In this document: one piece after another, positions 24,674 to 33,918 of the stretch | Layout of the letters: each line of letters begins with the position of its first letter | How positions within the stretch are numbered: the stretch's first letter is position 1 | Assembly: GCA_022825675.1 (NCBI GenBank) | Contig: JAJDWK010000064.1 | Coordinates: 1 to 64,000, forward strand | Direction: 5' to 3' | Length of the DNA: 64,000 nt | DNA from: Anaerolineae bacterium | Lineage (GTDB): Bacteria > Chloroflexota > Anaerolineae > Aggregatilineales > Phototrophicaceae | Program-made: the position numbers and the translations under genes | Notes under the pieces: generated by a model | Told to the model about the DNA's origin: nothing | The model's database searches: none | The model's input: only the letters and a program-made list of their open reading frames with translations

Positions 24674-26923
24674 ATGATAGCCAGAATTTCGGGGAAACTA
24701 TCCGCAGCGCGGCTGCGCGCGTGGCTGTTAGCCGCGCTTTTGATGGCGCTGGCAGCCGGCGGCGCGCGCGCTCACGGCTATATTGTGCGCGCTATCCCGG
24801 CCGACCGCAGCGCGCTTGAGCGCCCGCCGACGCGCCTGCAATACTGGTTCAGCGAAGACTTGGAACCGCGCTTCAGCGCCATCCATCTGCGCGACCAAAG
24901 CGGGACGGTTTTGGCTTCTGGCGGCGTCGATGCGAGCAATCGCGCCCTGCTCTCGCTGCGGGCGCCGCCCGATTTGCCCGATGGCGCGTACATCGTCGAG
25001 CTCCGTCCCGCCTTCGCCAGCGATGGCCATGTCATCGCCGAGAGCCGCGTCTTTTTTGTCGGCGAAGAGCTGGGCGGCGTCGCCGGCAAAGCGGCTGCCG
25101 AGCGCGCCATCCCGCTGGAAGCGCTGTGGCGCGCGCTGCTCAACCTGGCGCAGTACCTCTTTTTTGGCGCATCCGCGCTCTACAGCGCCGTTTTGCTGCC
25201 CGCCTGGGGCAGCGCCCGCTATGCGGCGGGCTTGCCGCCGCGGGTGATGCGCCGGCTGCGCCTCTGCCTGGCAGGCGCGCTCGCGCTGGCATTCGCCGCC
25301 AGCGTCATCGCCCTGCTGCAGCAAACGATGGTCTTCTTCAACACCGGCGCGGTCGAAGCGCTGTCGCAGAATCTCTGGCAAGTTGTTTTGATTGGCTCGC
25401 GTTTTGGCGATGTCTGGACCTTCCGCCTGCTGCTTTTGATATTCGCCGCCGTGCTGCTGGCAGTTGGCGAATACTTCCGCGAGCTGATGCCGCAGTTGGC
25501 GGCGGGCATTTGGCGCGGCTTGCCCTGGCTGGGCGCGCTGTTGCTCGGCGCTTCCCAAGTGACGGGGCATACGGCGGGCTCGCCACTGCTGCCATGGTTC
25601 GCGCTGGCGGTCGGCTGGCTGCACGCGCTGGCGGTGGCATTTTGGCTGGGCGGCGCGCTGACGCTGACGCTGACGCTGCCGGCAGCGCTGGCGCCCTACG
25701 CCGCCGCCGAGCGGACGCAGGCGCTGCGGGCGGCGCTGCGCCGTTTTTCGCTGTTGCTGACGCCGCTGCTGGCGCTGATACTCGTCAGCGGCATCTACAC
25801 CGTGCAAAATTTCATCTTCTCGCCCGCCGACCTCGACAGCGGCTATGGGCGCGCGCTCGGCATCAAAGCGCTGCTGCTGCTGCCACTGCTGCTGCTGGGC
25901 GCGGGGCAGCATATCGCGCTGCGCCCGCAGCGGGGATTTGTCCGCCCCTCCCTGCGCCAGCGCCTGCGGCTTCTCAGCGACAGTGGCGCTGCCTTGCGGC
26001 TGGAGGCGGCGGTCATGCTGATGACATTGGCGGCAGTCGCCTGGCTCAGCGCCACGCCCGTGCCCGAGCCCGCCACGCTGACAGCGGCGGTGGCTGCGCC
26101 AAGAGCCAGCCAGACTGTCGGCAACTTCAGCATCAGCGCCGCGATCTTGCCCGGCGGTCCCGGCGTCAACACTTTTGATATCGTCATCAGCCGCGCTGAG
26201 GCCGCGGCTGCTGATGTAAAAGTTACGCTGCAAGTGGCGCAGCCGGCGCGGGAAATCCGCAGCCGCTGGCTGGAAGCTGAGCCGCTGGACGCGGGTTTGT
26301 TCACGCTGGCGAGTGACGCTATTGACGCGCCCGGCAGCTGGTGGACACTCATTGATATCATCGACAGCGACGGTGTCAGCGCCCGCGCCGCCTTCGCCTG
26401 GGACATTCACGCGGCGGCGGCGGTGCAGCAGGCGCGCCCGCCCAACCCGCTCAATATGGCGACGCTCGCTGTCATCGCCGGGCTGCTGCTGGCGCGGCTG
26501 TCAGCGCGCGCGCGGCGGCTCGTCCGCGCGCTCAAGCTCTCGCCGGTCAGCGCTTTGATTGCTGGCATCGCGGTCGCCGTCTCCCTCGGCGTGATGTTTG
26601 CCGGCGCCCAGCTGATAGAGCAGCGTCAGCGCGAATACGCGCGTACGCTCAACCCGCCGCCGGCGGTCGTCAATACGGTGCTGCCAGATGCCGACTCGCT
26701 GGCGCGGGGGGAGGCGCTGTACCGCGCTTATTGCCAGGAATGGCAGGGACAACCCGCTGATTTCCGCGCTCTGCGCAATCGGCTAAGCGCGGCGCGGGGC
26801 GACTTCTTGTACGCGGCGGTCAGCGAGGGCTGGCGCGGCTTGCCGCCCTGCGCGGGCGGGATGGGTGAAGCGGAGCGCTGGGATGTGGTCAACTACTTCC
26901 GCACGTTCGAAGTGCGGAAGTAA
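24674..26923 (+). CDS. CopC-CopD fusion protein with a degenerate cytochrome c-like C-terminus
   Basis: A 749-residue membrane protein. After a signal segment ([16 protein letters not shown]) the mature N-terminus [15 protein letters not shown] begins a CopC copper-binding beta-barrel (about 34-130), with the N-terminal His as usual. A CopD-type membrane part follows (about 150-480, roughly eight helices; [30 protein letters not shown]), then a beta-rich domain and another helix. The last 80 residues look like a cytochrome c ([27 protein letters not shown]), but the CxxCH haem site reads CQEWQ (C687, W690, Q691), so haem cannot attach normally. Its likely role is copper uptake or handling. 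TACAAT sits 6 bases before the ATG, hinting at a leaderless mRNA. Confidence 0.85.
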   Translation: MIARISGKLSAARLRAWLLAALLMALAAGGARAHGYIVRAIPADRSALERPPTRLQYWFSEDLEPRFSAIHLRDQSGTVLASGGVDASNRALLSLRAPPDLPDGAYIVELRPAFASDGHVIAESRVFFVGEELGGVAGKAAAERAIPLEALWRALLNLAQYLFFGASALYSAVLLPAWGSARYAAGLPPRVMRRLRLCLAGALALAFAASVIALLQQTMVFFNTGAVEALSQNLWQVVLIGSRFGDVWTFRLLLLIFAAVLLAVGEYFRELMPQLAAGIWRGLPWLGALLLGASQVTGHTAGSPLLPWFALAVGWLHALAVAFWLGGALTLTLTLPAALAPYAAAERTQALRAALRRFSLLLTPLLALILVSGIYTVQNFIFSPADLDSGYGRALGIKALLLLPLLLLGAGQHIALRPQRGFVRPSLRQRLRLLSDSGAALRLEAAVMLMTLAAVAWLSATPVPEPATLTAAVAAPRASQTVGNFSISAAILPGGPGVNTFDIVISRAEAAAADVKVTLQVAQPAREIRSRWLEAEPLDAGLFTLASDAIDAPGSWWTLIDIIDSDGVSARAAFAWDIHAAAAVQQARPPNPLNMATLAVIAGLLLARLSARARRLVRALKLSPVSALIAGIAVAVSLGVMFAGAQLIEQRQREYARTLNPPPAVVNTVLPDADSLARGEALYRAYCQEWQGQPADFRALRNRLSAARGDFLYAAVSEGWRGLPPCAGGMGEAERWDVVNYFRTFEVRK

Positions 26924-26929
26924 CCCGAC

Positions 26930-27421
26930 TTATACGAACTCCCCGAGAGCTTCGGAAATCAGCTCATCTATGTTGCGCCTTTCCGTGCCCCTCTGCTGAG
27001 GTGTACTTGCAGTGGTGAATTGGAATTCGTCGTTCGTCAAGATTTGCCTGACCATCCATTTTGGCACATACAATCCGTCGTCTTCCAGGATATCCACCAG
27101 CGCGTTTACGGATTGCGGACCGAAGGCTCTCAAGATAGACGCAGCCCTCCGGCGCACTAAATCCCACGGCGGCAAATCGATTACTGGCTCGTCGGCGGGA
27201 CGCATGCGGTATGTGTATGAGTTGCGATTGTAAATAACATATCGCTTGGCTTCGCTAAACAGAATGCTGTTGACCAGCCTTTTGTTTACCTTGAAACCCT
27301 CGTCAGTCGGAAGTCGGAGGAGGATTTGCCGGGCAGTGCGCGGTTTGCCATCTTGCAACACTTCGAGAATAGCTTCCATCACGACTTTGCGATGCTGCCA
27401 TTCTTGCGCGTATCTAGTCAT
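26930..27421 (-). CDS. Hypothetical protein with a winged-helix-like N-terminus
   Basis: A 163-residue protein, not recognised. The N-terminus (about 5-70: HRKVVMEAILEVLQDGKPRTARQILLRL, then FKVNKRLVNSILFSEAKRYVIYNRNSYTYRM) has the helix-helix-wing rhythm of winged-helix proteins of the HARE-HTH kind. A second half (WDLVRRRAASILRAFG to NDEFQFTT) could be another small helical unit. Codon and base use are visibly more AT-rich than in neighbouring genes, suggesting transfer. The ATG at 27421 is preferred over the track start because AAAGG lies upstream and the longer version adds unlikely residues. Confidence 0.62.
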   Translation of the reverse strand: MTRYAQEWQHRKVVMEAILEVLQDGKPRTARQILLRLPTDEGFKVNKRLVNSILFSEAKRYVIYNRNSYTYRMRPADEPVIDLPPWDLVRRRAASILRAFGPQSVNALVDILEDDGLYVPKWMVRQILTNDEFQFTTASTPQQRGTERRNIDELISEALGEFV

Positions 27422-27500
27422 TATGTGCAGCCTTTCATACTTGCATATTGCCTCAAGTATGACGCGCAATTATCGGCAAATTACCCCACTATTTGGGGGA

Positions 27501-29696
27501 TTATCGCAAAAACCCCGCGCTCAAACCCCCATCCACATTGAGTATCTGCCCCGTCGTCTTGCTGAACGCGTCGCTAATCAACAGATAAGCCACCTCCGCC
27601 TGATCTTCGGGCGCAATCGCCGCTTTTGTCAAAGTGCGCTGGGCATAAAACTCCGCCAGCCGCGCCCGCAGGGTTTCGGTATCTTCGTCTTCGCTGTAGG
27701 GCAGCGCATATTTGTTGAGCGAGCTGATGACGCGCGCCCGCGGGAACATGCTGCTGCCTTTGACCACTGTCGCCGGCGCCAAGCCATTGACGCGCGCCAG
27801 CGGCGCCAGCTCAATCGCCAGCTCCCGCACCAAATGATTGGCGGCGGCTTTGCTGGTATCGTAGGCGATGGAGCCGGCTTTGGGCACAACGCCGTTGACG
27901 CTGGTGGTCAAAACCAGCGAGCCCGGCAATCCCTGCGCCTGCCACAGCGCGCGCGCGGCATCGGCGACGACATAGGCGCCGCGCACATTGACCTCGAATG
28001 TCGCGCGCCATTGCCGCTCGCTGACGCGCCCCTGCGCATCAGGCGCGAAGAACAAACCCGCGGTCACGATGACATCATCAATGCCGCCATAAGCCAGCGC
28101 CGCCTGCTGCATCAGCGCGCTCACGCTGGCGGCGGATGTGATGTCCACCGCCAGGGCAATCGCGGGACCACAGTTGGAGATGCCCGTGCCCGCCACGCCG
28201 ATGCCCTGCCCATAACGGTTGCTTAGTGCCGCCGCGGTCGCTTTTGCGCCCTCAAAATTGAGGTCGGCGCAGATGACATGCGCGCCTTCGGCGGCGACGC
28301 GCTGGGCGGTCGCGACGCCGATGCCGCTGCCCGCGCCCACCAACAGCACAACTTTCCGCGCCAAAGCCTTTTCTGGCGGCATGCGGCGCAGCTTGGCTTC
28401 TTCCAGCGCCCAGTATTCGATGTCAAAGGCTTCTTGCCGCGGCAGCGCCACATATTCGCTGACCGCTTCGGCGCCGCGCATGACAGCGACCGCGCAGGAA
28501 TAGAACTCGGCAGTAACGCGGGATTCGCTTTTGTTCTTGCCGAAGGCGACCATGCCCAAGCCGGGGATGAGAATCACCGTGGGGTTGGCATCGCGCATGG
28601 GCGGGCTGTCCGCGCGTTTGCAGGCGGCGTAATATGCCGCGTAATCGCGGCGGTACTGCTGGATGCGCGCCTCAAGCTGGCTGAGCAAAGCGTCGGGCTC
28701 GCCGCTGGCGGGGTCCCAGTCGATGTACAGCGGCTTGATTTTGGTGCGCAAAAAGTGATCGGGGCAAGAGGTGCCAAGCTCCGCCAGCCGCGCGGCATCA
28801 GCGCTGTTGACAAAGGCGAGCATATCAGCATCGTGCTGCACCGTGGCGATGAAGCGATTTTGCTGGCATACCATCCCGCGCAGCCGCGGCAAAATCCGCC
28901 CGAGCAGCGCCTCGCGCTCGGCAAGCGGCAGGCTCGGGTATTGCGCGCCACCGAAGCTCGACTCGCCAGCATCGCGGGCTGCCAAATAGCGCGCCGCCAT
29001 CTCAATGAGCGTCAGCGAAAGTTCATAACAGGTCTTGTCGTCGTCCGCCCAATTGATCAAGCCATGCCCGCCCAGCACGATGCCGACAATGCCCGGGTTA
29101 GCGCGGATTGCCGCCCGCAGCGCCAAACCGAGGTCGAAACCCGGGCGCTGCCAATCAACCCAAGCGACCGCGCCACCATAGATTTCCTGTGTCAGCGCCG
29201 CGCCGCGGCGGGAAGCGGCGATGGCGATGACGGCGTTGGGATGGCTGTGGTCAACATGGCGGGCGGGGATGAAGGCGTGCAGCGGCGTATCGATGGAGCT
29301 GGCGCGCGGGTTGAGATTGAAGACGCAGTGCGGGTACATGCCGACCATGGCGTCTTCTATCGGCGTCTTCGCGCCAGTCTCGGCGGCGGCAGTGTAAATC
29401 GCTTCCAGGCTCAGCAGCTTGTTTAGATACAGCGAGGCGAAATTCTCGCGCTTTGCCGTGCGCAAGTCGCCGCCCGAGCCTTTTACATACATCACCTCGA
29501 CAGCGCGCCCAGTCAAAGGGTCGGCTTCGGTGATTTTGCTGGAAGTGTTGCCGCCGCCAGTATTGGTGATGCGCTGGTCGGCGCCCAGCAGGTTGGAGCG
29601 GTAGACCAGCCGCGCGACCGCGTCCAGCCCGGCGGCATGAGCATCGTGCCACAGGTAGTTGACATGTCGGTATTCATCGGGTTTGAAAAAGTGCAT
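27501..29696 (-). CDS. rhaD: Bifunctional rhamnulose-1-phosphate aldolase / short-chain dehydrogenase
   Basis: A 731-residue fusion. The N-terminal about 430 residues are a class II aldolase/adducin-like domain (NTGGGNTSSKI, HAFIPARHVDHSHPNAVIAIA with metal-binding His, GIVLGGHGLINWADD). The C-terminal about 250 residues are an SDR domain (LLVGAGSGIGVATAQRVA, YDTSKAAANHLVREL with the catalytic YxxxK, and TGQILNVDGG at the end). Such fusions split rhamnulose-1-phosphate to dihydroxyacetone phosphate and lactaldehyde, then convert the lactaldehyde. It lies directly downstream of the L-rhamnose isomerase gene, 20 bases away, in the same operon. A matching rhamnulokinase is not obvious nearby; the PfkB kinase at 3 kb is too distant to assign. 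Confidence 0.92.
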   Translation of the reverse strand: MHFFKPDEYRHVNYLWHDAHAAGLDAVARLVYRSNLLGADQRITNTGGGNTSSKITEADPLTGRAVEVMYVKGSGGDLRTAKRENFASLYLNKLLSLEAIYTAAAETGAKTPIEDAMVGMYPHCVFNLNPRASSIDTPLHAFIPARHVDHSHPNAVIAIAASRRGAALTQEIYGGAVAWVDWQRPGFDLGLALRAAIRANPGIVGIVLGGHGLINWADDDKTCYELSLTLIEMAARYLAARDAGESSFGGAQYPSLPLAEREALLGRILPRLRGMVCQQNRFIATVQHDADMLAFVNSADAARLAELGTSCPDHFLRTKIKPLYIDWDPASGEPDALLSQLEARIQQYRRDYAAYYAACKRADSPPMRDANPTVILIPGLGMVAFGKNKSESRVTAEFYSCAVAVMRGAEAVSEYVALPRQEAFDIEYWALEEAKLRRMPPEKALARKVVLLVGAGSGIGVATAQRVAAEGAHVICADLNFEGAKATAAALSNRYGQGIGVAGTGISNCGPAIALAVDITSAASVSALMQQAALAYGGIDDVIVTAGLFFAPDAQGRVSERQWRATFEVNVRGAYVVADAARALWQAQGLPGSLVLTTSVNGVVPKAGSIAYDTSKAAANHLVRELAIELAPLARVNGLAPATVVKGSSMFPRARVISSLNKYALPYSEDEDTETLRARLAEFYAQRTLTKAAIAPEDQAEVAYLLISDAFSKTTGQILNVDGGLSAGFLR

Positions 29697-29716
29697 GGCG
29701 TCTCCGCTACTTGTTG

Positions 29717-30991
29717 TCAGTCTCTTTGAGAGAGCGTCGTTCGCTCATACTCGCGGATTTCGCGCATGAAATCCATGCCCACCGGCACATTCCGCGCCTG
29801 GCAATAATAATCCCACACAGCGCCGAAGGGCAGCCCCTTAAGCTCTTCCAGCAGCGCCAGCCGCCCCGTGAAATCGCCAGCATTTTCGTATTCCCGCAGC
29901 AAATCACGCGGCTCCAACAGCGCCATCAGCAAGCCGCGGCAAGCGTTGCGCGTGCCAATCGCCCAAGCGCCGATGCGGTTGATGCTGGCGTCAAAAAAGT
30001 CCAAGCCGATATGCACCCGCTCCAGCGCGTCACAGCGCGCGATTTCTTGCATAATCGCCTGCAAATCATCGCTCAGCGTTACCACATGGTCGCTGTCCCA
30101 GCGCACGCCGCGGCTGACATGCAGCAGCAGCTCCGGCACATAAAGCAGCACGCTCGAAAGCTTGTCGGCGATGGTCTCAGTCGGGTGGAAGTGCCCCGCG
30201 TCCAGGCAGAGCAGCAGCCCTCGCGTGATGGCATAACCCAGATAAAATTCGTGCGAGCCGACCACATAACTCTCCGAGCCCAAGCCGAAGAGCTTGCATT
30301 CGACCGAATCGCGGTTGAGCGCCGGGTCGGTCGAATGCTTATAGATGGCGTCCAGCGATTCCAGCAAGCGCTGGCGCGGCGCCAGGCGGTCGGCTGGCAT
30401 ATCTTTGTAGCCATCGGGAATCCACAAATTGGTGATGCAAGCCTCGCCCAGCTCCGCGCCAAAATAGACGCCGATTTCACGGCAGGCGATGCAATGGTCA
30501 ATCCAAAATTGGCGTATGCCCGCGTCTTGATGCGACAGCGTGAAGCCATCGTCCGCCAACTCGTGCGAGAAGAGCGTCTGATTAAAATCCAGCCCGTGGT
30601 CCTTTGCCTTCGCCCAATCGACCCAGGAGGCGAAATGCTGCGGCAAAAGCTCATCGCGCGGTATCTTGGACGGGCTATCGAGGTAAGAGCCGTGCAGCGC
30701 CAGCCGATGCCGCCCGGGAATGAGGCTGTAGGCTTTGTCCAGGTCGGCGCGCAGCTCGTCGATAGTGCGCGCTTTGCCGGGGTAATTGCCCGTCGCCATG
30801 ATGCCGCCGCTCAGCCCGCGCCCGGGGTCTTCAAAGCCCAGCACATCATCGCCCTGCCAGCAATGCAGGCTGATGGGCACCTTGCCTAAGCGGTCCAGCG
30901 CCGCGCCGACATCAACGCCGAAAGCGGCGTAGCGCTCTTCCGCCAAAGTGTAAGCCGCTTGGATTTGCGCGTCAGATAGTTGAAAGTTCAT
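29717..30991 (-). CDS. rhaI: L-rhamnose isomerase
   Basis: A 424-residue TIM-barrel isomerase interconverting L-rhamnose and L-rhamnulose. It begins [27 protein letters not shown] and shows [73 protein letters not shown] and VRWDSDHVV, the expected metal and substrate segments, in the Pseudomonas/Bacillus-type (RhaI) form. The ATG at 30991 has AAAGG 6 bases upstream; the 588-residue track ORF adds antisense-derived sequence. It is in an operon with the aldolase/dehydrogenase fusion downstream and a sugar isomerase/epimerase gene upstream across a hairpin repeat. Confidence 0.93.
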   Translation of the reverse strand: MNFQLSDAQIQAAYTLAEERYAAFGVDVGAALDRLGKVPISLHCWQGDDVLGFEDPGRGLSGGIMATGNYPGKARTIDELRADLDKAYSLIPGRHRLALHGSYLDSPSKIPRDELLPQHFASWVDWAKAKDHGLDFNQTLFSHELADDGFTLSHQDAGIRQFWIDHCIACREIGVYFGAELGEACITNLWIPDGYKDMPADRLAPRQRLLESLDAIYKHSTDPALNRDSVECKLFGLGSESYVVGSHEFYLGYAITRGLLLCLDAGHFHPTETIADKLSSVLLYVPELLLHVSRGVRWDSDHVVTLSDDLQAIMQEIARCDALERVHIGLDFFDASINRIGAWAIGTRNACRGLLMALLEPRDLLREYENAGDFTGRLALLEELKGLPFGAVWDYYCQARNVPVGMDFMREIREYERTTLSQRD

Positions 30992-31008
30992 GATTGCCTT
31001 TCTAATGC

Positions 31009-31028
31009 GGGCGACCCGCCGGTCGCCC
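31009..31028. repeat. GGGCGACC...GGTCGCCC hairpin, copy 1
   Basis: An 8-base perfect stem GGGCGACC/GGTCGCCC with loop CGCC lies between the sugar isomerase and rhamnose isomerase genes. A closely similar hairpin is found at 33882. Confidence 0.7.
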
Positions 31029-31062
31029 TTATCAATTGAGATAGGGGCTGAGATAGGGGCAG

Positions 31063-31866
31063 CTAGCGCGCGCCCGCCGCTTGCAGGCAGGCTTGCATGT
31101 GCCCGCGCGCCTCCGCGCCGATGATGCAGCACTGCTCCAGGCTGTGCCCCTGCGCCTTGGTGCCGATGACTTCCAGGTTCAGCGGTCCCGTGTAGCCATT
31201 CTCGTGTAAGACGCGGATATAACCGACCAGGTCGATATCGCCGCGCCCGTTGGCTTGATCTTCGGGCGCGCCCGGACCCTGCTGACGCCCTTTGCAATCG
31301 CGGATATGCACATGTTTGATGCGGTCGACAACCGCCGCAATCGCCTCGACCGGGTTTTCGCCAGCGCGATGTATATGCGATGGATCCATATCCAGCCCAA
31401 AATTGGGCGAGCTGATATCGCCGAGGATGCGCAGGCTGGTCGGCGTATTGTAGACATATTGCCCGACATGCGCCTTGACGCAAAGCGTTACGCCATAATG
31501 CTCCGCCCGCCGCACCAGCGCGCCCAGCTCGTCCAGCACTTGCGGGTAGGTGGAGTCATCATCGGATTTGCCGCCCGGACCGCAGTTGATAATCGGGATG
31601 CCAGTCGCCACCGCCGCCTGGAATGCCAGCTCCATCAAGTCGGCATCGCGGGAGGACTGCTCCATCGCCAGCAGCTCAAGCTCGTAGGCTTGTGACAGGC
31701 GCGTGATCTCCGGCGCGCATTCGCGCCAGCGGGAGAGCACCAGGTGCTGGCTCATGCTGTCGATGGCGGACATTTCGATGCCGTCATAACCCGCCAGCGA
31801 CAGGTATTTGAAGGCGGTTTCCATATCCCAAGCGCCGAATAGCAGGGAATTCGCTCCGAGTTTCAT
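31063..31866 (-). CDS. Sugar phosphate isomerase/epimerase-like TIM-barrel protein
   Basis: A 267-residue protein of the AP endonuclease 2/xylose isomerase-like TIM-barrel family. Marks: [70 protein letters not shown] and [17 protein letters not shown], with metal-binding Glu, Asp and His in the usual order, and LNLEVIG near the end. Members isomerise or epimerise sugars and inositols, and substrates are rarely predictable. Its place upstream of rhaI in the same direction suggests a role in deoxysugar use. Confidence 0.85.
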   Translation of the reverse strand: MKLGANSLLFGAWDMETAFKYLSLAGYDGIEMSAIDSMSQHLVLSRWRECAPEITRLSQAYELELLAMEQSSRDADLMELAFQAAVATGIPIINCGPGGKSDDDSTYPQVLDELGALVRRAEHYGVTLCVKAHVGQYVYNTPTSLRILGDISSPNFGLDMDPSHIHRAGENPVEAIAAVVDRIKHVHIRDCKGRQQGPGAPEDQANGRGDIDLVGYIRVLHENGYTGPLNLEVIGTKAQGHSLEQCCIIGAEARGHMQACLQAAGAR

Positions 31867-31905
31867 AGTGGTTTGTCCTTTTGGATTCGTGAATAGTTGA
31901 CTGAT

Positions 31906-32736
31906 TTACCTATGGCGTGCCAAATTTACGACCAGGTTGTAAGTGAACCATCCGTCTTTTGTGAGAAATACATGGGAGCCTCTATTCCGCCCGTCTTCTG
32001 TAACTCCAATTCCGTCCGTATAGGGCGTAAAACCCACGATGTCATTGTACGAGATTCGAATTTGTTTTCGTGAGCCTGCGAAGTAGATATGTTTGGAAGT
32101 AATTCCAACCGCGCCCTTGTCTACGCGAACCATTTGTTCATCCTCGACGACTTCGGCGGTCAACTCGCTAGACCGGAGGTAGAGTGATGCCAATTCAGCA
32201 GATACTTCATGTTGTCCTATTCTGACGCGCGATCGCGTCCGCTGTTCGTAATAGTCAACGTTTGCGAACAGCCATACAACGATTTCTGATCGCTGAACAT
32301 TAAACGGAAGTTGCATATCATCTGTTGGATACTCAAACAGATTGCCTTCTCTGATGTGCCGAATGATGCGGGCGTACAAGAGCTTCAATGAAGCGTCGGC
32401 TTTATGCAGTTCATCCTTGGTCAAGCCAAAGGTCTTTTCGATTGCTTCCAAGCATCTTTCCTCTTCGTCTGAAAGTAGGTGATCCTCTAGAGCCTGATCT
32501 ATCGCCAGTTTGTATCCTTCCATAACCACGGAGCGCACTTGTGAGGCACTTAGGTAGCTAAACTTTGCAACGAGAGTGATTGCGTACTCCAATTCGCGGA
32601 GTTCGCGCTCATTTGACACAAATGCGCCGATCATAGAGGTAATCCATTTTTTCCCGTAGCTGTAGACATCTACACATGCGCCATGGCTATCTGAGCCAGC
32701 CCCGGCATCTAGACCACAAAATACACAGCTTGCCAT
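31906..32736 (-). CDS. Zinc-ribbon, TerB-like helical and PH-like domain protein of unknown function
   Basis: A 276-residue protein. The N-terminus has a CVFCG zinc-ribbon-like half with a further Cys in HGAC. The middle (about 40-130: ELREYAITLVAKFSYLS-like helices, LLSDEEERCLEAIEKTFGLTKDEL) resembles TerB or EF-hand-like helical bundles. The C-terminal about 120 residues (RVDKGAVGITSKHIYFAG, RKQIRISYNDIVGFTPYTDGI, DGWFTYNLVVNL) look like a bacterial PH/GRAM-like domain. The function is unknown. The gene is clearly AT-richer than the sugar genes on both sides and has a strong GGAGGTG Shine-Dalgarno, so it looks inserted into the sugar locus. Confidence 0.72.
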   Translation of the reverse strand: MASCVFCGLDAGAGSDSHGACVDVYSYGKKWITSMIGAFVSNERELRELEYAITLVAKFSYLSASQVRSVVMEGYKLAIDQALEDHLLSDEEERCLEAIEKTFGLTKDELHKADASLKLLYARIIRHIREGNLFEYPTDDMQLPFNVQRSEIVVWLFANVDYYEQRTRSRVRIGQHEVSAELASLYLRSSELTAEVVEDEQMVRVDKGAVGITSKHIYFAGSRKQIRISYNDIVGFTPYTDGIGVTEDGRNRGSHVFLTKDGWFTYNLVVNLARHR

Positions 32737-32855
32737 CTCGCACCTCCACTCGATTAACTTAGACTATGTAACAAAATGGTGCAGCTTCCTTTGGCCTCAT
32801 CGCGGCCGTCCACACCAATTCACACGGGCGTTTCGGCGAAAGCCCCTATCGATTC

Positions 32856-33857
32856 CTACATGTCAGAGACATACACCACAGTTTCCGTCTCCAGCGACGC
32901 TATCGCCGCCGCCAGCACCTTCTGCGCCGCCAAGCCATCCGCGCCGCTGCCATCAATATCCGCCGGCGCGACCCCCGCGCTCACCTGCTGCAAAAAACAA
33001 TGAATGCGCTCGCGGAAGGTATTCTCAAAAGTGTGGAAGCCGCCGAAGAGCGGGTCGGTGTAGACCGTCTTCTGCAAATCTCCCGCGGGATAAAGCGTCA
33101 GCTCCCGCCACATATCATCCAGCACAAAGCGCCCGCCCGTGCCCGCCACCTCGCAGCGCTCCATCGGGTGCCCGCGCTCGATATCATAGCTGCCGGTCAG
33201 CGCGCCGACGACGCCATCCCGAAAGCGGAAATTGAACTGCGCCGTCGACCAAATCCGCCGCCCGGGCGCTTTGACCGCGAAGCAATGCACCGCCTCGATA
33301 TCGCCGCAGAAATAGCGCATCACATCCACCGTGTGCGGGTGCAGCGACTTGATGTGATAATGCGGCGAGGTCTCGGCGGGGTTCATTATCCACATCGCCA
33401 TGTTGATGAAGAGCAGATGCCCCAGGCGTCCATCTTCTATCCAGGATTTTGCCAGGCGCGCCGCCGGCGTGAAGCGGTGGTTGAGGTTGATGCCATAACA
33501 GCGCCCCAGTTCCCGCGCCCGCGCCACCATCGCTTCGGCATGCGGGATTTTGTCCGAAATCGGCTTCTCGCCCAAGACATGGCAGCCGGCTTCCAGCGCC
33601 TGCATCGTGGGCAGATAATGGTCGCTGCTGTTTTCATAGCCGCCAGTCGTCACGCTGACGACATCGGGCGCCAGCGCGCGCAGCATCTGCTCGGCATCAT
33701 AGAATGCGGGCGCGCCATGCCGCGCCGCCGCCGCGTCCGCCCGCTCTTTGCTGATATCGCAAACGCCGACAAGCTCCGCCAAGTCATCCTGCGCGTACAG
33801 TTTCGCATGCCGATTGCCAATTGGTCCCATGCCGATGACCGCTGTGCGTAGTGTCAT
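32856..33857 (-). CDS. Gfo/Idh/MocA-family oxidoreductase (copy A)
   Basis: A 333-residue NAD(P)-dependent sugar or inositol dehydrogenase-like protein. The Rossmann motif is AVIGMGPIGNRHAKLY; the family lysine motif is LGEKPISD (EKP); the C-terminal sheet domain has NHRFTPAARLAKSW, SLHPHTVDVMRYF and FRDGVVGALTGSYD. It is a paralogue of the gene at 34659 (shared HYxPTMQxLxAG, ETSPHYH/ESSPHFH and LHPHxxDVMRYF). ATG at 33857 is chosen at the start of the Rossmann fold; its upstream GAGGACACAGAG region belongs to a dispersed repeat. It is last in the operon Gfo-sulfotransferase-Gfo. Confidence 0.9.
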   Translation of the reverse strand: MTLRTAVIGMGPIGNRHAKLYAQDDLAELVGVCDISKERADAAAARHGAPAFYDAEQMLRALAPDVVSVTTGGYENSSDHYLPTMQALEAGCHVLGEKPISDKIPHAEAMVARARELGRCYGINLNHRFTPAARLAKSWIEDGRLGHLLFINMAMWIMNPAETSPHYHIKSLHPHTVDVMRYFCGDIEAVHCFAVKAPGRRIWSTAQFNFRFRDGVVGALTGSYDIERGHPMERCEVAGTGGRFVLDDMWRELTLYPAGDLQKTVYTDPLFGGFHTFENTFRERIHCFLQQVSAGVAPADIDGSGADGLAAQKVLAAAIASLETETVVYVSDM

Positions 33858-33879
33858 TTTCTCTGTGTCCTCTGTGTCG
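33858..33879. repeat. CACCACAGAGACACAG-type intergenic repeat, copy 3 (short)
   Basis: On the minus strand it reads CGACACAGAGGACACAGAG, immediately in front of the Gfo/Idh copy A start codon, so its AGAG is placed where a Shine-Dalgarno would be. Confidence 0.5.
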
Positions 33880-33881
33880 AC

Positions 33882-33902
33882 GGGCGACCCGGCGGGTCGC
33901 CC
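33882..33902. repeat. GGGCGACCC...GGGTCGCCC hairpin, copy 2
   Basis: A 9-base perfect stem with loop GGC lies between the sulfotransferase and Gfo/Idh copy A genes. It shares its stem sequence with the hairpin at 31009. Confidence 0.7.
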
Positions 33903-33918
33903 CTGCCAGTCGCTAAAA

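Noticed and set aside
24728-26410. 560-residue minus-strand ORF
   Set aside because: Antisense shadow of the CopC-CopD gene, with Gln/Arg-rich nonsense composition.
28278-29426. 382-residue plus-strand ORF
   Set aside because: Antisense of the aldolase/dehydrogenase fusion, with no recognisable features.
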